Source of the DNA: Tridacna crocea | Lineage: Eukaryota; Mollusca; Bivalvia; Cardiida; Cardiidae | Reading direction: 5' to 3' | Assembly: GCA_943736015.1 (NCBI GenBank) | Contig: OX031071.1 | Coordinates: 32,644,619 to 32,708,618 of the forward strand | Length of the DNA stretch: 64,000 nucleotides | In this document: positions 46,571-58,597 of the stretch, piece after piece | Numbering within the stretch: the first letter of the stretch is position 1 | How the letters are laid out: every line of letters starts with the position of its first letter | The notes under the pieces: generated by a model | What the model saw: the letters and a program-made list of their open reading frames with translations, nothing else | Database searches by the model: none | What the model was told of the DNA's origin: nothing | Made by a program: the position numbers and the translations under genes

Positions 46571-48177
46571 TCGAGCAAATCACAACTTCTCTTATTTGGT
46601 AAGGAGTGAAGGGTTATATAACGCTACCTAACAACAAAATTGTAGTCTTGCCTTATTGGGCCTAGATATTGGCCCTCATTGATGATTTCTGTTCGTGTTG
46701 GTCCCTAGCTCGAATGGAGCTGTCCCCATAAAAATCAGCCAAAAGGAAATTGCACCTTGTCACTCTTTGAAGGGAAATCCGTGGGAATACTTGTGACTCC
46801 GTGTATATAAATATCAAACGACGGCCTGAAGACGACTTGATCAATCAAATTTAAAAATGTTCAACGTGCAGTCTTGTCTTGGATCGACACTGGCACTATA
46901 TTGTGAAACATTACAGCAAAAAAAAACAAACTGTATTTACAATGTTAAGATATTCTATCTGGAGATATCTATTTGATATATCTGTCTAATGATATATATA
47001 GCTATAAGAAAAAATCTGGTAATTCAAAGAACAAACCAAGGCTTTTAATAGTGGTACGTCTTCCGACTCGTTCTGATTTAAATAAAACCAACTCTTACAA
47101 TCCAGCAAAGTTGAGGCAGCTTTGGCTCTTTATTTTTTTCTTTTTATCTTTGAGGCTCATCTAGGTAATCTGGCTGCATAGATCAAGATCAGACAAAACT
47201 TAAATAACTAAAACATAACATTTTGAAACCCAGAATGAGTTTTACCGTGTGCGCTTGAGTAAATAGGCCACCAGTATTGATTAAAGATCACATTGCATGT
47301 TGCAGGTATGTGATGTCTGGTCTTGGTCCACGTCATCAGCACATCAGCAAAAAAATATATTTTTCTACATTTCGCTGGAAAGAGTTAAACAGAGAAAGCA
47401 AGAATGGATGTCAACAACATTAGATAACTAAAATGTACAAAAAAAATATATTTTCTAAAATGTCGAGGTTTCTCTGTTTTCTTGCAATGGCAGTATCAGA
47501 GTAAGTTGAAATGTTTTGTATTGTTTTAAGTACAAGACGAATGTTTTAAAGAAATGACTAATATATAGAGGTGAAAGGAAACGTGAAGAAAATAGCCAAA
47601 ATATAGTACTTAATAGAAAAATAAATTAACAATTTATTGCTGAATGTATAAGTTTACAGGTATCAACAAAGGCTTAGATTGACCAACTTTAGATTTAGAA
47701 ATCCCCGCTTTATTTTCTGTCATATCTGTGCCGCGTGATCAGCGCAAAAAAGGAGAAATTCAGTCAAACTTTGCATTTAACCAGGTTACAAGAAATGAAA
47801 CATGATCAGATTAAAAACATATCCGTCTGCTTTTCATGGAAAAGTGACATTTTATCTCCATTATATTTGTGTTCTCTTACATAACCCACAGATGGTCAGA
47901 CACGATTCTGTGTTTTTTACCAATAGGTGTAGATTAAGATCAGACTGTCTAATGGTTCAGGTGCCTGATTTTTCTGTCTCTGTGTGATCAGTTACTACAT
48001 ACAACAAATAAATTATACCAAGCAGATCATCAATTAGCTGTGGATCTATAACTGAATCTTGAAGCAGACTGGTCCTCTGACATGCGTAAAATTGACTAAT
48101 AGCAAAGAGCTTCGATCCAGGTCAGCATGCACGGACTGTACGCGGGCTGATCTAGGTCGAAACTGTTTGCATACGCA

Positions 48178-48415
48178 TTAATTCTTTACTAAACAACAAC
48201 ATTATAGACTATTCCAAAGTTCAAAACATTCGCGGACGAAAAAATAAAGGTAACTCAAAAGCTGAATCTAGTTTTTGGAAGGGTAGGAAACATTGTTAGA
48301 GAAGGAAAAAAATAAACTGGTGGGCAGCATTTTCTCTTTTTCCCACAATGTTTTCAAAAGGCCTGTTCTTCAAAGTTGTGAAGAAAACTCAAAACTCGGG
48401 ATCGTTTGGGAAAGG
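48178..48415 (-). mobile_element. TTAA-hairpin transposon, copy 14 (paralogue of copy 12)
   Basis: Sits at the same place in unit 2 as 38585-38811 in unit 1. The start TTAATTCTTTACTAAACAAC is better kept; the palindrome turn is altered. Confidence 0.65.
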
Positions 48416-48455
48416 ACCAAGCCATCATTTCACAGAGCACGGCTCCGTATGTTCA

Positions 48456-48684
48456 TTAACCCTTTCCCAAACGGCAAATATTTAGACTGGACCAAATGGA
48501 AAGCATTTGCAGACGACAATTCAACTCTTGCTGAAAAGATGAATTCTGTCTATGATAGGGTAGAAAACATTGTGGGAAAAGGAGAAAATGCTGGTTACCA
48601 GCATTTTCTCCTTTTCCCACATTGTTTTTAAAAGGCTACTATTCTAGACCAGTAAAAATCAGGGATTGTTTGGGAAAGAGTAAA
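48456..48684 (-). mobile_element. TTAA-hairpin transposon, copy 15 (inside the minisatellite unit)
   Basis: The insertion point is the 'gttcattaa' at the end of the single 50 bp unit of unit 2. It has TTAA on the left and TAAA on the right. The palindrome is almost perfect. Unit 1 keeps uninterrupted 'ttcattaaatttaag' units. Confidence 0.8.
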
Positions 48685-49232
48685 ATTTAACTACAGCCCA
48701 TCGTGATCAGTATTATCAAGTTCGTAAAGTAAATGAAATGAAATTTTAGGACTGGTTTAGTCAGATTAGAAGTCAATGCGGCGTGTGATAAACAGTAGAG
48801 TCCCCTTGGCGTGTGATATTCGCAGAGTTTCTGGTAAAATAGGATAAAAGACCACGTGTGTACTGCAACGGCTTAATGATATCGTACCAAAGTACATATT
48901 GAAACCAGGGAACACATCAACAAACGAGTTGTAGCAGTGATATAACCATAATATAGCTGAAAGCGGAATGAAACCTAATATTGAAACTAAGTAAAACCTT
49001 TTTTTTTTATAAATATTCCCCGGGCCTTCAAGGTATAGCTATTATTACTGGTCGTAAACTAGATTAAAAAAAATAAAGTCAGGTGCGTATATATCAACTT
49101 TCAATTCTATTGTTGCAGGGCTCTCTCAAAAATCCACGTGACTGTTTGACGCATGTCCAATTTGAAAATCCTACCTGAATGTTTTTCCGTTTACCGCAAT
49201 GATTCTGCCCTCTTACAGAAGACTTCAGCTAT

Positions 49233-49460
49233 TTAACCCTTTCCAAAAAAAGCCCTTGTTTTTACGTGTCTGCAGTACAAGTCTTTTGAAAACACTGTGG
49301 AAAAAGGAAAAATTGCTCGTAATGAGCAATTTCTTCTTTTCCCACAGTGTTTTCTGCCCGTTCGGATAATTTTCTGCCATTGTTATGAAAGTTAAAATTG
49401 TCGTTTGCAAACTCTTTCAGTTTGGAAGAGTCTAAAATTTGTCGTTTGGAAAAGGGTTAA
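49233..49460 (+). mobile_element. TTAA-hairpin transposon, copy 16 (unit 2/3 junction)
   Basis: Perfect TTAA on both sides (49233 and 49457), with TTAACCCTTTCC facing GGAAAAGGGTTAA. Unit 1 has a single TTAA at 40558-40561 followed by the same 'actttttaa' sequence. The palindrome centre is 'aattgctcgtaatgagcaat', a variant turn. Confidence 0.85.
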
Positions 49461-50860
49461 CTTTTTACCACACGCCAACAATTTAGACTTGTCCATATGA
49501 AAAACACTTACAGAGAACAAAATAAATGTGACTAAAACATTATAATTTTAGCCGTTCTCTGACAAAAGGGGGCTTAATGCATCTCTGTGACAAATCATCA
49601 CATAATTATGGTTTCATATTAGCGACTTTTATAAACAGACGTCTTAATCGTGAGGTAGACACGTCCTTTGACATACAGAAATTTGATCAATAGCAGAAAG
49701 TTTCGGCCTAGATCAGCCTCCGCGAACTGTGCAGACTGATCTGGACCAATACCTTTCTCAGATGCATTAGGCCCCTTTTTCACACAGCAGTGCTCATTTG
49801 TTTTGGAAGGGTAGAAAATAACGCTGGTTTACCAACATTTTCTCGTTTTCCCTTATAAACTTCAAACGTTTTCTCAGGTTTGTTTTCTGATAAGTTTAAG
49901 TGACACGAAATTTGTCGTCTGCAATTTTTTCGTTATGGACGAGTCATAGAAAAATCTAGACTTATGCGATCTGTGATGTACATGTACTTCACGAGAATTA
50001 TAGACTAAGATCGACCAAATTTCCATACTTTCCTGTCTGCTCTTTTTGATCCTGAAATACTTTCTTTTTTACTTAAACTTATCCACTTAGCTATTTACAA
50101 TACTAGATGACAAAATGTTATCCTTATCTATATTTAAGACCATTAGCAGACGACACATAAAATGTAGTGTAAATTTATGTTAAATAAAGGTGAGCTACTG
50201 TATTATTTCATATTTTCCGGTAGGATATCGAGAACTAGCAGTGGAAATATTTTTCGATCTTACACTGGTACCACCCGTGAAAATACCGATTTTCATGTTT
50301 CTGTCGCCTACGTAAATTGAGCGTACCTGACAACCAGATGGAAAATATGACGTCATTTACCTTACGCTTGACGTAATATTGTAATGCGTTGCTATGCGGG
50401 AGGGGTACGCCACGGGGAATAACGGAAAAGAACTGCACTGGATTTCGGTAAAGCTACTCCAAGAAAGGGTTAAAAGCATGAAATAAATAGACAATTTGTT
50501 TTTGGTGAAAGATCGAAATTTATTTCATCTCGTGAACACCATAGGTAATATTTTCACACGTGGCTGCGCCACTCGTGAAAATATTACCGCTGGTGTTCAC
50601 TCGATGAAATGAATTTCGATCTTACACCGAAAAGAAAAACCCAAATATCCTGTATTTCTTCGACAAAAAAGGCTTAACGCATCTCCCTGAACTATGGTAC
50701 AAAACAAGTCGTCACATACTTATGTACCCATAATATCCACGTTTTTTTAAAACAGTAGCGAAAAGTTTCGGCCAAGTCAGCCTGCACGGACTGCGCAGGT
50801 TAACCTGGGTCGATACTTTTCTCAGATGCATTTTCTTTACCAAACGATGTACAGATGTAC
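49457..50860 (+). repeat. Segmental duplication, partial unit 3
   Basis: Matches the first ~0.95 kb of unit 2: 'ctctgacaaaagggggctta', 'cgtcttaatcgtgaggtaga', 'gacatacagaaatttgatca', and the 'agcctgcacggactgcgcag' block. It breaks off where the composite inverted repeat begins. Confidence 0.7.
50500..50633. mobile_element. Long hairpin (MITE-like), about 65 bp arms
   Basis: TTTTGGTGAAAGATCGAAAT faces ATTTCGATCTTACACCGAAAA, and GGTAATATTTTCAC faces GTGAAAATATTACC. The turn is GTGGC-TGC-GCCAC. A half-related piece is at 50235-50290. Confidence 0.75.
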
Positions 50861-50884
50861 CGAATTCCTTTTTACAGAAGGTGA

Positions 50885-51900
50885 CTCATATGTCTCATTT
50901 ACCCCGTCCTGACATAAGCGGAAAACGAGTTGCGTTCGGAATAGAGGGAGCAGATTTAATGCCTAAAACCTCTGGCTCACAAAACCTGTATCTAGAGAGT
51001 CTTATCACGGTCAACAAAATCGTAGAACGGACTGCAGTCGGGATGAGACAAGAAGTTCGGTTAGTGAAATGCAAATGCACTACCAATAAATGCTGACTGA
51101 AACGCCTCTTAGATAGAATTGAAGTACTGCAGTTCCGTTTTAAGTATGTTTTCAGTCCGTCCAATTACTGAAAGGGATGGACGGCAAAAAAATAACAGGA
51201 GCAGGCTAATAATCCAGTCACACCAAACTCGTTCTCACTCCATTCTGAAGTGTATTGCTAAACGGAGTTAAACTGTGTTCAGACGAAATGGACGTAATAG
51301 GAACCTTTAAAGACCTGTTTACGAACAACTTAATGAACGGCATAGGCTGAGAGGGGTGCTCCAGATCTTTGAGCCTGTTCGAAATTCTTTGCCGTCCGTC
51401 CCGACCTGTAATTAGACGGAGGGACAACGTACGTAAAAGAAGACGGACGTACTACAAGCGGAACTGTTGTACTTCAATCCTATTAGGGATGCGGTGCAGT
51501 CGGGCATCAATTGGCAGTGTGTTTGCATTTTTACCAACCGAAAGTACACGTCCTATCCTGATCGTGATCCGTTTTACGATTTTGTTGACCTGGTTAAGAC
51601 TTTTCAAGAACAAGTTTGATGAAACAGGGGCTTGAGGCATTATTACGCCAAAATTACACGTTCTACCCCGACCGCAACTCGTTTTCCGATTATGTTAGGA
51701 AGGGGTAAAACGCTCTAAGATCTAGGTTGCTGTGATGGGGGCTTAACATTCTGGGGTACATTCCAGTCCAAATCCGTCCATTAAGTTCGTAAACAGAGCG
51801 TCAAAGGTTGCTAATACCTGCACTCCGTCCAAATATAGTTTAAGTCCGCTTGACAATAATTTTCGAAAGTGAGTGAGAACGAGTTTGGTTTAGTTGTAAT
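50885..51900. repeat. Composite inverted repeat of unknown type
   Basis: Block A (about 50890-51170) matches the reverse complement of 51455-51645 ('ggtcaacaaaatcgtaaaac' type, then 'ttgaagtacaacagttccgc'). Block B (about 51213-51345) matches the reverse complement of 51770-51900 ('accaaactcgttctcactc', 'ctgtttacgaac'). A second inverted A-like piece lies at 51650-51755. The block is richer in GC and CpG than its surroundings by eye. Small frames on both strands arise from the symmetry, and no protein is recognised. Confidence 0.6.
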
Positions 51901-53345
51901 CAAGATATTATTGCCAAAGAATCATTTGAATGACGCCAATTCAAAATAAATTTCCTTTAAAAAAAGCGCAAAAATTTGGTCAGAGCTATAACATGTACAT
52001 CTGTGAATGACCTGATCAAGCCATAATTTCCCAATAAAGGCAACTTCCTATCACATATCATGAATTACATCTATATTAAGGATTTAATTCAGTAATTTGC
52101 CATGGCTGCAAATAACCTCTTTAAAAATTGTAGTTTTTTTTTATCAAGCAAATATTCCAAGCAGAAGAAAAAATAAGAGGAATTTCGTTAAAAAAGAGAA
52201 AGAAGACCGCTGGACAAGAACATGCAACTTGAAAACGCGACAAGAAGGTCAAAATACCGTCATGTAAAGCATATTAGGTTTCTACGCGATGGCTTTTTTA
52301 CTCTTTTGTTTACATGTACCAAGATATATTGAAATTGAAAGCCAATTAACTATTTGAAAACATTGATGCTGACCTCTCCTGCCTACTTTTTTAAAGAAGC
52401 CAACTTGTTTTTCTTGTCACATGACAAGACGGGTTGTCAAGGGAAACTACTCTTCTATTTCTGCTACTGTATGTCAGTCCATTTAGGAAATGACGTCAGG
52501 TGTAAGGACATGTTTATATTGTTAATTATCTGCCGTACAACATTATGTTAGCACTCTACATATCGTAACAACCATGTACTGGGAAAATGAGGTTCAAAGC
52601 ATCCTTGTCATACATGATAACAAAAACGTTATCGCACAAATATGGACCTATAAGATCTATTTAGTCTAGCAATTGACTGATTTGAAGGTAGCATGGTTCT
52701 TGGACATGAAGAAAATTTACAATTTTTTGAAAAACGTTTTGACTTATCTCAATCTGTGCGGAAGTAGTTACGGAGGCTGACATGGTTGACAGGTTTTGCA
52801 GATCGATGGGTGAATGTGGTACTATTCCTACAAATGGTTGTAACTTTACACCTTTGTCGTGTGGTAAAGAAAATAAAGTTTGAATTTGCGCACGACTGGC
52901 AGACGATTGCCGACCATTTGCAGGATATGTAGATCTAGACCTTACTTTTCGAGCAAGTTAACTCTTTTAGCCAGCGAGAATTGAGCTTTTCTAAATTCAC
53001 CGCAAAAAAAAAACAATTAAAATAGCTTAAATGGATGAGATTGTTTTTGAAAGGAAGAAAAAAACATCGTTAGATGAGGAGAAAATGATGGTGACCAGTA
53101 TTTTCTCGTGTTCTCTTAATTCTTTTAAAAGGCCATATCGCCCGAGTCTTAAGAACTCAAGACTGTGTTTTACAGATAATTAGTATTATCATAAACAAAA
53201 TGTTTCACTGCTTTTCTTCCAAAAGTTTCGTGAATTCTGCATCTTTATAAATTTTGGTGTTTTCGGATTGAAGTCACGCTGTAGAACGCGATCTTTTGAA
53301 TGATTTCACGAATCCTGCGTGGCTCACTTGCAAAGTGTGGGACTT
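51901..53345. other. No gene seen
   Basis: Only a decayed hairpin-transposon fragment near 53045-53165 ('ggagaaaatgatggtgacca') is recognisable. The short frames lack motifs. Confidence 0.4.
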
Positions 53346-53346
53346 G

Positions 53347-53508
53347 TGACACGGTTAGAGCCACACTGGATATACTGGGTTTTTCGTGATACTGTACGAG
53401 GCACACTGGATATACTAGGTTTTTCGTGACAAGATTCTAGCCACACTGGATATACTGGTATTTTCGTGACACGGTTCGAGCCACACTGGATATACTGGGT
53501 TTCTCGTG
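53347..53508. repeat. 40 bp tandem repeat, four copies
   Basis: Unit 'gccacactggatatactggg' plus 'tttttcgtgacacggttcga'. Similarity between copies is high. Confidence 0.85.
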
Positions 53509-53748
53509 GGAGTATCCTCGGACAAAACAGTTCAGAGCCCCAGCGTATTCCTGCTGAAAACCAGAAAATACGCGATATGTCGCCGTGGCATGGCTAAAAT
53601 AACGTTACAAGTGACGTGAATCATCAATATTGTTAGGATTTGAATATAACCTTACAAAATTACGACACACACATTCTTTACGGACAAAAAACAGTTTGTT
53701 ACTAAAATAGGATGACTAATTTAATCTCATAATTGGCCTACAACATTC

Positions 53749-53976
53749 AAAAATGGGCATTCGGAAATTTGCTTAAGGTGTCGTCCCGCATCAACCTGTG
53801 CAGTCCGCGCCAGCTAATCTGAAATGACATTTCTGTATTTATGTATTTTCTTTGCGCAAGTTTACTGAAAAACTAATTCAAATGGAGTTGTAAATAGCCA
53901 TCTTGGATTAACCTACGCAGATTGCGCAGACTGATCCGAGACTACACTTAACGCAAATGTCCGAATGTCCGTTTTT
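53749..53976. mobile_element. MITE with AAAAxGGRCATTCGGAMATTTGC ends, second copy
   Basis: Left AAAAATGGGCATTCGGAAAT and right ATGTCCGAATGTCCGTTTTT are inverted. Inside are the same two facing 'cctgtgcagtccgcgccag' type stems as in 31757-31985. Confidence 0.7.
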
Positions 53977-54920
53977 GTGAGATGCAAGATAACACTTTGT
54001 AGCAAAACTGTCGTCTTGGACTTGAAATCAGTGAGATAGAGAACTATATATTTTTATGGATCGTTTGTTGTTCATGGCTAACACAACCAATGTACCACAT
54101 GAGAAAATACATTCATAAAGTAGACTATGTCTGTAGCGTAGAAGTTATCAATGGTGGAAAAACAAATTTATACTGCGCTTTCGGTGCAATCTGAACTTCT
54201 TGTGCGGCGGTCACAATAGCTATGTTATTTGCCAACAGAAATGAAGGGGATAGGTGGGACACAGGAGTACAAGTTTATCTACCGAACAAAGCACGATTTG
54301 TCGTTTGATTTGAACCGGGAAGTGATCATCCACATATTAAACTACCTAACTATGGTATATAATTTGTGGAGTTAAACATTCAGGGGTTGTCGCAACATGA
54401 ACTTAGCCGATTCTTTCAATGTTTATTGCTTCAAAAGTAACTCTTCTGAAGAAATCAACTAGTAGTCTTTTAAGGATCCATCTTTGAAAGTATACAGCAT
54501 CAGAAACAAGAACTATCTCCTGTTATAGGCAATCTGGAGATTGTTTTGTACGAAGTGTTTTGATATGGGCCATTGATTCAGTGAATCTAAAGACCAATTT
54601 TTGATTTAAACCAACAGGCCAATTTAATACAAAATCTAGAATAATTTTGTTAAAAAAATATTAGTATTGTCCTGACGTTAAACGAAACTCTTTTTCCTGC
54701 AACTTATAGACCGCCGCTTTAAAATAATGGCGTGTTTTTCATGATTCGATCAATTTCATAACAGTTTTCATTTTTACGTTAACTTACGTGTGGGGCAATA
54801 GAAAAAAGTAATTGCCTAACGTTGCACAATCCAAATGCCGAACTGGAAACTATTACACTTGGAGAGGATAATAGCGAATACGATAAAAAGCTAGAGTCAG
54901 AAATATGTAACCAAAAAAAA
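53977..54920. other. No gene seen
   Basis: Mixed-composition sequence without repeats or motifs that I recognise. Confidence 0.35.
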
Positions 54921-56140
54921 CAAGAGGGCCATGATTTACTTGAAGTCGCTCACCTGAGCCTTTTGACCACATAGGATCCTCTTTCGAGATATTATAACAA
55001 ATATTTCTAACATGCTTTCGTACTTATTGGATTGGAAATTAGGCCTTTAGTTTGTACGCAAGCCTATTTCTACACTTATTTATGTCATCAAGATAACACT
55101 TTGACAAAGTTTCAATAACATTGAACTTTAATTGTGGCCTCTGAAGTATACACGAAGGTTTTCTAAAATTTGAAACAGTTTCTCATCCGACTTAACCCAT
55201 TTTCAAACTGGCGTAGGATGTCAGGAAGACAAACACCCTGACCACATTTCATGAGTACTGGACAAACAAAATGTGGCCTCTAAGGCATACACAAGGATTT
55301 TCTAAAGATTTAATCAACTGACCTAGTTACTGACCCGACGTGGCCCATTTGCAAAATGCTTCGAGATAACATCAAGAAAACCATTCTGACTCACTTTAAG
55401 GAGTATTACACTAAAACTGTGGATCCCAGAGTGTACACAAAGTTTTTCAAAAATTTGACCTAGTGAATTAGTTTTAGGCCAGCATGACCCATTTTCACAC
55501 TCATCGAAGATGTTATCAAGATAAAGACAAAAATATAGTTTCTGGAGCGTACATAAGGGTTTTCTAAGATTTGAACTACTGACGTAGTTATTGACTTGAC
55601 ATAATCCATTTAAGAAGTCTTCCAAAGTATCCTCAAGAAAAACATTCTGTCCAATTTTCAGGAGTATTGGACTGAAAGTGTGATCTCTACAGCATACACA
55701 AGTTTTTTGTCTAACATTTGACCTAGTGATCTAGTTATTGACCCGACATGACCCATTTTCTAACTTGTACAAGATATTATCAAGAAAAAAAAAACATTAT
55801 GAATAACTTTACAGAGTATTAGACTGAAAATGTGGCATGTTGAGTATAAACAAGGTTGACCTAATGACCTAGTTTTTATCAAATTTCCGATTGACCCATT
55901 TTCAAACTGATATGAGATATTATCAAGGCAAAGATTCAGAAGAATTTTCAAAGAGCATTGGACTGAAAATGTGGCCTTTAGAGTGTACACATTTTTTTTT
56001 CTAAGATTTGACCCAGTGACCTAGTTTTTCACCCAACCTGACTCCTTTTCGAACTCGTCCGAGATATTATCAAACCAATCTTTTTGACCAAGTTTTTGGG
56101 TATTGGACTGAAAATGTGGCCTCTAGAGCGTACACAAGGT
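54921..56140 (+). mobile_element. Third modular tandem element (truncated)
   Basis: Head AGAGGGCCATGATTTACTTG with 'gtcgctcacctgagcc', then about seven modules of the 'gacctagtgacctagtt' type related to those at 11.9-14.8 kb. The head hairpin is broken and the tail (hairpin plus CTAA) is missing. The sequence stops at 'agagcgtacacaagg'. Confidence 0.6.
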
Positions 56141-57375
56141 AAATCAAAGTACTGAAAGTACTCATGGAAGTCGATTTTAGAATTAGATTGAGTAAATGAA
56201 GAAATCGTTCCTCCTGGTCTGAAGGTGCGTTCAATTTGGATGTGACCAAAAGTTTCTCATCATGTGCAGAGTGAAACAGTCAACAAAACTCAATACTATT
56301 TAAGGTGAAACAGTTAAACAAAAAGAAGAACAGAAACAAAGCTTCTTTTTTTTTTCAATTTAATTTGAAAGAAGTATCATCTTCTAGTAACATGAATCGA
56401 GTACCACAACAAAATGAATATTATGTAAAGGTAGTTGAAACAAGTAAGCAGTATATTTGTGAATAAACACCTCAATCTCAAGCAGGACATGTCAATACCC
56501 TTTCGCACACAATGACGACTTTTGACTACTCTTGGAGAGAAGCAGCTTGAAAATATTGTGGCAAAAGTAAAAAACAATTGAATACTAAGTGTTACATTCT
56601 TATCCCAGTGCTTTGTCTCAATTCAGACCTGTCAAAAAGGCTCGCAAAAAGACTAGGAAGTTTAACTTTGAACTGCATAAAAAAGAAAATGTGGCTTTTA
56701 TTGCATAATATTTCAAGGGACCAAAACAAAAATCTCATATTTTTCTTATATTTTCGAAACATCAAAATAAGTAATAATAGCTTGTAAAGATCTTTCTGAT
56801 ATTTTTTTTAATTGTATGCCCTTGTAGTATGATGAACATTGAAAGTATATTTTAATACTTCGGCTAGAATATATTCTCATACTGTTAAATTTGTTTAATG
56901 CAGAGAATACTTCTAAGACAAATTTAGGTACCATACAACTTGTATAAAGAGAAATAAATGGCCCTTGAATCAAAACTTAACCCATAGCCAACTAGCCCGA
57001 TTTTTAAAGTTGTTCGGTATATTTTTGAAAACACTGTGTCCAAAGGTAAAAATGCTTGCGATAAGCATTTTCATCTCTGCTGATGCTTTGAGTTGCAAAT
57101 AAATGAAAGTAAAAAAAGCTCAAAATCTTATAATTGATGATGATTTTTAAAAAGAAAACATGAGTACATGTATTTAGCCAACAACTTGCACACTATGTCA
57201 AAGGAATCTACAGATAAACACTGGTACATTGCAACACAATGCTTTCTTCATATAATCCAAATAGTGTCTCTTTCCAATAATGTTTATATTTATCCTTTCA
57301 GTACCTTTTCCACTTTTTTGGCCGTTTTTTTAAATTGTCTGCTGAAATCTGGGACAATTTAATTTTTGTCTGCTA
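56141..57375. other. No gene seen; two decayed hairpin transposons
   Basis: Remnants near 56500-56590 ('acaatgacgacttttgact') and 56978-57090 ('ttaacccatagccaac', 'atgcttgcgataagcat'). Confidence 0.4.
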
Positions 57376-57605
57376 GTAACTATTTATTAAACAACAAAAT
57401 TTTAGACTGGTCTAAATTGAAAACACTTGCAGACAACAACATAAAGTCAACTCAAAAATTAAAGTTTTCTTCCAGGCAAGGCGGAAAACGCTGTGGAAAA
57501 AGGAGAAATTACTGGCAACCAGCATTTTCTCCTTTTCCAACAATGTTCTCAAAAGCCTTCTATCTCAGGGTAGTGAAAACCAGGGATGATTTGGTAAAGG
57601 GTAAA
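57376..57605 (-). mobile_element. TTAA-hairpin transposon, copy 17
   Basis: GTAACTATTTATTAAACAAC to ATTTGGTAAAGGGTAAA. The palindrome is present with scattered mismatches and both TTAA sites are mutated. Confidence 0.7.
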
Positions 57606-57946
57606 TTGGTTAAAGAACAGGCAAATATAGTAAGATACAGCATGTAAACATAAAGGTAGTGGCAAAAATATTATGAACATGTACCAAAAAGTAATCAAGT
57701 GAAAATATATACACAAAAACCTGACTAGCCAGACGATGTGCATGTAAAATATCAATCTATCACTCTATGTACATAAAAAAAAAATTTAGTCTTGAAAAGA
57801 TTTGCAAACAAGAAATGAACTTTTGCTCAAAGTGTGCAGTAGCCTTTTGAAGAAAGAAAACATGGTGACCGATGGAGTAAATACGCATTACAAGCACTTT
57901 CTCGTATACCCAAAATGTTTCCAAAAGCATTCTACCTCAAGTCTAT

Positions 57947-57991
57947 AAACTAGAGGCGCTTGAGCGCCTGTATCGCTCCACAGGCCTGATT
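57947..57991 (+). mobile_element. Isolated head of a modular-element family
   Basis: CTAGAGGCGCTTGAGCGCCTG is a hairpin followed by 'tatcgctcc'. It is the same head design as at 11876 and 18243 with a different stem. No modules follow. Confidence 0.45.
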
Positions 57992-58049
57992 TTTCTGCAA
58001 CGGTGAAGAGAAGTTTTTAACAATTACCATTCATTCCTGCATTTTAGGT

Positions 58050-58241
58050 CACTTTAAAAGAAAAAAAGCTATGAAAACGTGAGAAAAGAAGAAAATAAAA
58101 GTAACCTGCAATTTCTTAGTTTTACACAATCATTTCTACCCTTTTTGATACAAGTTTTACTAATTTGAAGATTTATTATGTTGTCTGCAACATCTTTCAA
58201 TTATGGCCAATTATAAAAATTTTGTCTTCTGGTTATAGTTA
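58050..58241 (+). mobile_element. TTAA-hairpin transposon, copy 18 (decayed)
   Basis: Recognisable by 'tgttgtctgcaacatctttc' and the right end 'ttgtcttctggttatagttaa'. It shares its terminal TTAA with copy 19. Confidence 0.5.
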
Positions 58242-58438
58242 ACTCATTACCAAATGACAACATTTTAGGGTTGTCAAAATGGAAAGCATTTTGTAGATGA
58301 AAAAATAAGTGACTGAAAATTTAAAAGTTGTTTTGTGAAGGGTAGATAACATTGTGGGAAAAGGTTACCAGCATTTTCTCCTTTTCCCAAAATGTTTTCT
58401 AAAGTCTTCTTTGTCAGGGATCAGTTTGATTGGATAAC
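58238..58438 (-). mobile_element. TTAA-hairpin transposon, copy 19
   Basis: TTAACTCATTACCAAATGAC start. The palindrome turn is shortened ('gggaaaaggttaccagcatt'), like copy 1, and the right end is worn. Confidence 0.65.
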
Positions 58439-58504
58439 AAAATGCCTTATCACAACAGTAAAGCCCTGTCCCTCTTTGTTACACAGCGTTCTCACTAGGA
58501 TTTT

Positions 58505-58597
58505 AAAAGTTGGATTCCAGGAATCCAAGTCAAGAAAAAGTTGGATTCCAAACTGAAAAGTTGGATTCCAGCCTGAAAAAGTTGGATTCCAAAACAG
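58505..58597. repeat. Short tandem repeat of 'aaaagttggattccaaactg'
   Basis: Four units of about 20-30 bp. A nearby facing 'ggaatccaa' can pair with them. Confidence 0.8.

Larger units (their letters stand above)
43645..49456 (+). repeat. Segmental duplication, unit 2
   Basis: Its first part (43649-44590) matches unit 3 (49460-50850), and its later part (44640-49230) matches unit 1. Together these define a period of about 5.8 kb. It contains its own transposon insertions (45053, 48456, 49233) and a complete SINE. Confidence 0.8.

Noticed and set aside
50895..51640. Overlapping small frames on both strands as a gene pair
   Set aside because: They mirror each other because the region is an inverted repeat; no protein family is recognised.
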